NCBI GenBank assembly: GCA_949987565.1
Contig: OX465114.1
Coordinates: 2,082,501-2,146,500 of the forward strand
Source: Luidia sarsii
Lineage: Eukaryota > Echinodermata > Asteroidea > Paxillosida > Luidiidae
Direction: 5' to 3'
DNA: 64,000 nt
Shown: in pieces, positions 57,883-64,000 of the stretch
How positions within the stretch are numbered: the stretch's first letter is position 1
Layout of the letters: each line of letters opens with the position of its first letter
Notes under the pieces: generated by a model
The model's input: only the letters and a program-made list of their open reading frames with translations
Databases searched by the model: none
Told to the model about the DNA's origin: nothing
Position numbers and translations under genes: made by a program

Positions 57883-58764
57883 TCCATATCTGGTGAAGAT
57901 GGCATCATCCTGAAGAGAGAAACACAAACCATAAATGTACTTTCTATAACTCTAAGAACAACTGATTTGGACTCTAATCTGTGTTGAGTTACATTCTACG
58001 TTTAGAAAAAGTTTGGAGTCACTGTAAATAGGAGTCTTTCTTCAAAATGCACCAAAATTGCCCTGGCCAGTTGGTATGTTGCTTTACATTTTACTTTAGA
58101 AAATGCCAAGTCTGTTTTTCTTCACTAAAAGTTTCATTGACTTGTGGCTATGTTAAAAAAAACTTCAATAATGGTTAATGCAATCACCCTAGCCTAAACC
58201 CATCTTATTGGTTGACCTTAGAATCCAGGTATATGTATCTTCATGTATGGTATGTAGCTAGTGTAAAAATCCAAGTTTGGCCATTCTTTGAAGAATAAGT
58301 GGTAGTTTGTTTCCATTTTTTAATTGGATTTCAAAATTTGTGGCACATTCTATGATTTTTGATCTTATCATGAAATATACCAAATCTGAATACGGTACAA
58401 TCAAACTGGTAGAAAAAACCCTTGAAGTAAACAAATCTCAAAATTTAAGAAGCTCTATCAATGAAACCAAGGAGGTTCTTTCTCAAAGGATGGACAGAAG
58501 ATAAATTGATTCCAACTTCAGCTGAGTTAAACGAACCAGAATCTGATAATTTGCTTTTCTTTTTTGGTGGTTTAAAATTTCCCAATCAATTCCCTTTTTG
58601 TTTGTTGAAAATAATTTTGCTTGGTAATGATACCAATGTGCAGGTTAACTTCAAATAAACACAGCCTGTATGAACTATGAAGAAGAATACTGTACATTGG
58701 CAGTGAATCACACTAATCATAGAGATCAGATGATTTAGAAGAGATAATTTCAGCAATTTCGAAA

Positions 58765-58892
58765 AATTGCAAAGAAAACTTTGACAGGACTGGGACTTGA
58801 ACATGAGACCTGTGGTTCGTGTACCAGCGCGCCATCTTACCATCTGAGCTATCCAGCCCTTAGATGGTGGCCTACCCAAATAGTCAACTAGT
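58765..58892 (-). repeat. tRNA-derived SINE, reverse orientation
   Basis: Reading on the minus strand: GGGCTGGATAGCTCAGATGG, then an anticodon-like arm, then CAGGTCTCATGTTCAAGTCC. It matches the satellite monomer over its 5' half. Confidence 0.78.
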
Positions 58893-59344
58893 TAATTTAA
58901 GCACTCACACTCACATAAATGGTAAAAAAAAAAACTCTTCGAAAATGGGAAACAGCAAATAAAAATGGGAAACAGCATTTCAGGAGAAATTGTTCTAAAG
59001 GTTCTATTTTCAAATGAGGCTACCAAAACTCCACCACATGGTGGGGAGATCTGAGAGAGAGCATTATCCAGTTATCAATGGACAACCAAATTGAAATTGT
59101 CCTTGTCTGGACTATTATTAGTCCAGGCAAATTATTCTTTGACAATTTTTGAAATGTTCATTATTGGGTGTTTTTTCTCACATTATTTCCAACAATAAAT
59201 GTGAAAGAAAACAGTTTTTCAAATTCCTTTATTTATGTGAACTTTTTCCAAATAGTTTAAACAATTTCCCAGTCAATTTTTCTAGCACTTTCATGTTACC
59301 AAAAAATAATGAACATTTCAAACATTGACCAAGAAAATTTGACT

Positions 59345-59497
59345 GTGGTCGATTTCACCAAACTCATCGTAACTTACGATCGATCGCAAGGCAATGAGCG
59401 ATGCACAGAAATCATACAGTGTATCACAACTTACGATGGGTTATCCATCGCAAGATGAGTTACGATGCATCGTAAGGCTTTGTGAAAACCACCCCTG
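59345..59497 (-). mobile_element. Single copy of the TTACGATGCAT element
   Basis: Same family as 26341-26636, in reverse. The ends (GATTTCACCAAACTCATCGT and, reversed, GGTTTTCACAAAGCCTTACG) are imperfect inverted repeats, so it may be a miniature transposon. Confidence 0.6.
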
Positions 59498-59935
59498 GAC
59501 TGATAACAGCTGTCATTTAATGCACCCGTTTTGAACAAGACCTCAGGTTTTGCATACCAAAAATATAAAAATATCAACAATATATCTATGGATTGTCTAG
59601 CACCATCAAATTGTTAGTAAATGACTGGGCTGCTATCAGTCCAGTCAAATTTTCTTGGCCAATTTTGGTTGATGTTGGCATATTAAGTATCTCTCTGACC
59701 TCCCACTGGGCATTTGGGGAAAAAGGGGTATTATTAACATCCAGTCATGCAAGCTAGTACTAGTAGGGAGAACCATTAAAGTAGGAACAAAGGCTTGGCA
59801 CAGCACTAAGGTCACCTCATAAATAAAGGAAAATTCATCCTATACAAAATTGAGGATTTTTGTGGTGGGTACATGTAACTATGTGTAGTGCGTATGTAGG
59901 AAAAGTGACTGTTTATAATGGAGCATGGAGGAAGG

Positions 59936-60073
59936 TAGTCCGAGTAACTTGGACCCGACAAGTCACCCTTTTTTTATCGAATTTTGAAATTTTGAGTTTC
60001 GGGTGACCGAAACTCAAAATTTCAAAATTCGATAAAAAAAGGGTGACTTGTCGGGTCCAAGTTACTCGGACTA
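59936..60073. repeat. Perfect 138-bp palindrome (67-bp arms, 4-base loop)
   Basis: Arms 59936-60002 and 60007-60073 match without a mismatch around GTGA. The flanks are GGAGGAAGG on the left and GGAGGATGG on the right, a nearly perfect 9-bp direct repeat that could be a target duplication. It could be a very young foldback element, a hairpin RNA source, or a library or assembly artefact. Confidence 0.85.
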
Positions 60074-60074
60074 G

Positions 60075-61365
60075 GAGGATGGATGGTATACACAGCACGT
60101 ACGTAGGCCTACTGACTGATATCTGGTTGACCATGGGGTTGACATACACGGGTCACAAAATCCTGACTTTTGGGAAAACTATATGTCCCTTTTTGCTGAA
60201 AGTGGTTGTGCTAGACAATGGATGCTGTCTACATAATAATAGGTGGTCTATTGTGGGTTTAGTTGTTTTTTCTACCCTTTTACGGTGCAGGTAATAATAC
60301 TATAGGCAGTACTTTATGCACATTGTACATTAACAAAGTCATTGTACGTACATAATGTACATGATGTAGTTCCTGCCTACGCATAAAAACTAGTCCAACT
60401 TTTCTCCCGTATGTAGCATATTTTCGGCCTTTAAGGGAATTAATCGTTTATATTCCTATTCAATGTACAATTGCGGAGACCCGTGGCCGTATTTTGAGCC
60501 CCAAATTGCAGAGTAAATATTCTAAAGTTAAAGCTAAACAAAAAGTTGATGAATTTACCTGCGTCAAGATGGTGCAGACGATAAGGTGTGTATTCGTCGC
60601 CGCCGTGTAGTTAGTGTTTAGGATTAAGAGTGGCGTTGATGTTGAACTGAACTGCATGTTTCAAATGTGGGCACACTAGTGCGCATGTGGGGAAATGATA
60701 ACACGTGTATGAAACTTTCTAAAACCATTTTTCAAAATGTTCAGTTAGTTTTTCCTTCTGTTTTGTTTCACTCCAAAAAATGAAACTATTGGTTGGTCTT
60801 GGGCTCCGGTTTTGCGATCATCATCTAAATTACTTCACCAACAAAAGAAAACAAAAGAATACAGATGAACATCTTCCCCCTGAAGTATTAAATGACCTTT
60901 TACCCTTAATAATTTGTAGAGGTCATTTGACAATAATGAGTATCTATAGCATGGAACGTTGTGCTTCGTAATCCTGTCATCGTGAAGCCTTGATATGCAT
61001 GCCGCCATTCAGGATGTAATGGTGAATTTTGGAAAGCTTTTATGAGGGGCAATAATTGAGGACAAGACCACTCTGCTCCGATCGACGCTGTTTAAATACC
61101 ACGGTAATCATCCTAATTTGCTCAATTATTGCTGGGCAATAAACATTTGGGAACTCAAGTGCAACATATCGGTGGGTAAAGCAGGTAAAAAACACACATT
61201 TTATGTCTTTCTTTGGCTGGCATCGAAGGTCTAGTAGTAAGATGAGCTCCCTTTTAGACTCGCCATGCATCTTTAACCACTTCGGGCAGGGACCTCTTAA
61301 TTCGGAGAGCCGGTGGTGGAGCTATTTCATGTTTTATTTACACCGCAGCTATAGGGTCTTTCGCT
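60075..61365. other. No feature seen
   Basis: Unique-looking AT-rich DNA right of the perfect palindrome, with no coding signal. Confidence 0.4.
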
Positions 61366-61368
61366 GTA

Positions 61369-61534
61369 GCAGTGCAAATTCGTCCTTGGAAAGAGACTAC
61401 AAGTACGTGCTGCGTTATTAGATCAGAAAGTTGGGATTTCCAGCCTGTGGAGGGGCAGAATATGACTGCCTAGTGTCGATCATGGAGTTAGTTAGTCACA
61501 AAAATGAAAGATGTCTTGTTAATTGCAATAGCCG
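61369..61534 (+). repeat. Dispersed repeat J, copy 2
   Basis: Counterpart of 46911-47102 in the same orientation. Old, with many changes. Confidence 0.5.
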
Positions 61535-61539
61535 CATTG

Positions 61540-62450
61540 TTCACCTGCGATGGTTAATCTTGTATCGCAGGGCTAGTCTCTTTTCAAGCGTGAATTTGCC
61601 CAGAACACTCCGATATAGAATGATTGGGGGATTGAAGTGACATCCATTAGGAGTGTCCAATTTAGCAGTTTGGATGGTAGACCTATGGCCGTAGACTCGC
61701 TTCTTGAGCGTTTGTAGTCTCCGAAACATATTGAATATTACAATACAGACTCCTTCAACAGTTGGTCTTGTAAATCGGCTCATTCCATTCCCGACGAAAC
61801 AAAAATAGGGAAGACGAATGATAACATCTTTTAATACCAAATATTTTATTTAATGCATTTTCATGATAAACATTTTATGTTTAGTATCCATACCCATCAT
61901 TTATATGATTTTTTTAAATTACCTTTAAATTTGGTTATAACGGACATTTTTTTTGCAATATCAAATCTTTGTAGAATGAGTTTTAAAATTAACAGCATAA
62001 TAAATAGAAGAGGATTGTTAGAATAGAGTCACCGAATACAAAAATAGAAATACACGTTGTCTGATGCATACTACAAGTTGACCCCAAAACACCCCTCGAT
62101 TAACCTAAGAGCCTTCAGCCTACCAAGCTTTGGGGGGGGGGAAGTAACAAGCGGAACAGGTAAGGTGTTTTGCAAGATTGGTGATTAAAAAAAAAAAAAA
62201 AATTCTGTGAACGGAATGGCAATGTGACTGGAGGTAGGATAAAGTAGGCATTTGCTATAATCTTCACACATTTTACATATCGTAGGTCACCTTGAGTGTA
62301 ACAATCAATTGTAATTTGGATCGTCGTACCGGTCAGCTACCCCCAAAAATAAAAATGGTCCCGACGATGATGCCTCGCGTGACGGCGGAGCCTTGCGCGC
62401 TTCGCGTGACGTCGGCGACACGTCACAGTTTCGTGACGCACGACCTATTA
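61540..62450. other. No feature seen
   Basis: AT-rich with A and G homopolymers at about 62130-62200, then the CRE-like cluster at its right end. Confidence 0.4.
62380..62438. promoter_or_regulatory. Cluster of TGACG (CRE-like) sites
   Basis: TGACG at 62380 and 62434, TGACGTC at 62407 and CGTCA at 62421 within 60 bp of CpG-rich sequence, next to the 62454 element. It could be a CREB/ATF-type regulatory cluster. No target gene is visible. Confidence 0.25.
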
Positions 62451-62453
62451 TAA

Positions 62454-62890
62454 TATGACCCGGCACAGCGACATGAGGAATATCCCACCAAAACACTTTT
62501 CGCCTGAAGTCAAAGTATCTTCACAATTCGATAAAAAAGAAATCAATTTTTTTTGGGTACTTACTGGAGGATATTATGTCTATAGGATTTTTCCGAAATC
62601 CGTCTCTAAATGTTGAAAAAACGAGGATTTTTGGGGAGTGTTTGTGTACTGTTTTCATGAAAATGTAATGTTCCTGCCTTTTCGAATGGCCGCTTTCGAG
62701 GAGTTAGAATGGCGCTGCTATAATGTGTCTGGTACCAAATGAACGAGCGAAGTCCCCTTGTACTATTTACAACAAAGTTCACACGGAAATAAGTTTGATA
62801 TAATTTGAAAGCTAATGGTAAACTCGTTCACATCATTAGAAAATCTTAAAAGTGGGGGTTATTTCTCATTATGCTGTGCCGGGTCACATA
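62454..62890. mobile_element. Miniature element with TGACCCGGCACAG ends
   Basis: Left end ATGACCCGGCACAGCGACAT and right end GCTGTGCCGGGTCACAT are imperfect inverted repeats of about 35 bp. The interior matches 19387-19655 in several blocks, including GAGGAATATCCCACCAAAAC and AAAGTATCTTCACAATTCGA. Confidence 0.65.
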
Positions 62891-63302
62891 TCTTGGATAT
62901 CTCGTCAACGGTGAAGTGAGACCATTACAATAATTTCCGAGTTCACGATCGACTACGCGACGAGTGGAACTGTGGTTCACGCGCTGGTTGGCACATCTGA
63001 AACCACGCTGTGAGTGATCAAGTTCATTTTGACGGGTGAACATTAACAAACATTACTTTCATTAAAGCACTATTGTACTGGACTGAGTTTTATCCTTTTT
63101 TTTAGTGCCCTGAAGCAACGAGTGTCCCCTGATTTAACAATCCCGAGATTCTCGCGATGTTTGGTCTCCGTTATTGATACCTGAGTTACATGGCTGTCCT
63201 GTCCTGCGACTTCGCGCTAACGTAGACTCAGTTCTAGCAAGCTCAGCCTCCACTACGGCTTTACGAGAGTGCATGTCAGGTAAACCAAATTCCTATCAAA
63301 AT

Positions 63303-63375
63303 ATAGGAGGGTTTGCGGTGACACCGTGTATAAGGTCTCTAAAAGAAGAGGTGTGGTTCTGAAAATAACCTGAAC
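63303..63375 (+). repeat. Family B repeat, partial
   Basis: GGTTTGCGGTGACACCGTGT and GTGTGGTTCTGAAAATAACC, then breaks off. Short pieces of the same family also occur at about 2250 and 22455. Confidence 0.6.
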
Positions 63376-63656
63376 GATAAAGCCGTTCAATTAGATTCAA
63401 GACTAAGAATGGGTGGGATGGGTACTGAACCAGATATTTAGAAGAAAAAAAAACACATCCGAAGAAGCCTTCCTGGCCATTCAAAAAAATGGGGAACGGG
63501 GTAAAAGCTCTCTGATTTTACTTTTTGTTTGTGTTTTACTGTGCTTGGGGATAAACTCAGTCAGCTAACCTGCCAGCCGATCTGTCAGCAGACCTGCCTT
63601 GCAAACAACCTACTAGCTCACTCATCGAATCATCAGCTAGTGCTAGCCAACTAGCC

Positions 63657-64000
63657 AGTCAACTATAGTGAGTCATCTAGCCAGCCAAATACACTAGCTC
63701 GCAGACACTGTCAGTCAACTATAGTGAGTCATCTAGCCAGCCAAATACACTAGCTCGCAGACACTGTCAGTCAACTATAGTGAGTCATCTAGCCAGCCAA
63801 ATACACTAGCTCGCAGACATTGTCAGTCAACTATAGTGAGTCATCTAGCCAGCCAAATACACTAGCTCGCAGACACTGTCAGTCAACTATAGCCAGTCAT
63901 CTAGCCAGCCAAATACACTAGCTCGCAGACACTGTCAGTCAACTATAGTGAGTCATCTAGCCAGCCAAATACACTAGCTCGCAGACACTGTCAGTCAACT
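63657..64000 (+). repeat. 56-bp tandem repeat running off the window end
   Basis: About six copies of a unit containing AACTATAGTGAGTCATCTAG and CACTAGCTCGCAGACA. One unit has AGCCAGTC in place of AGTGAGTC. The array is open at base 64000. Confidence 0.95.

Overview
The window looks like nuclear DNA of a marine invertebrate animal, most likely a deuterostome such as an echinoderm, hemichordate or lancelet. The evidence is spliced genes with GT-AG introns, an intronless seven-transmembrane receptor pair, TTAGGG-type telomeric DNA, and many tRNA-derived SINEs, miniature inverted-repeat elements and satellites. The species cannot be fixed from sequence alone. Gene density is low: four protein-coding genes are supported, all in the right 27 kb.

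Layout. Bases 1-37,000 hold no gene I can defend. They are filled with foldback repeats of two related families that share a stem-loop plus CGAAACGT motif, a tRNA-like unit inside an inverted repeat (about 5.2-5.5 kb), and three long polypurine/polypyrimidine tracts (9.7-10.4, 12.1-12.9 and 21.4-22.1 kb). They also hold an interstitial telomere-like array (22.66-23.08 kb), an 11-bp minisatellite (24.4 kb) and a 75-bp SINE-derived satellite with a 13-monomer higher-order repeat (27.0-29.4 kb). A 20-bp minisatellite (30.4 kb), a CACTA-like miniature element (31.8 kb) and a Harbinger-like one (35.6 kb) follow.

Genes. A two-exon gene on the plus strand (37,285-40,904) encodes a small secreted cysteine-rich peptide with a knottin-like spacing; its second exon is too short to be found by ORF length. 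Converging on it from the minus strand is a four-exon SLC16/monocarboxylate-transporter-like gene (45,623-43,091) whose four coding exons join in a consistent phase. At 53,285-54,241 and 56,926-57,882 lie two intronless class A GPCR genes that differ by 6 of 318 residues in my hand comparison; flanking DNA is duplicated too but more diverged.

No shared pathway among the genes can be shown. A secreted knottin-like peptide lying near GPCR genes is suggestive at most. All coordinates, splice sites and identities were read by eye; nothing was searched against a database.
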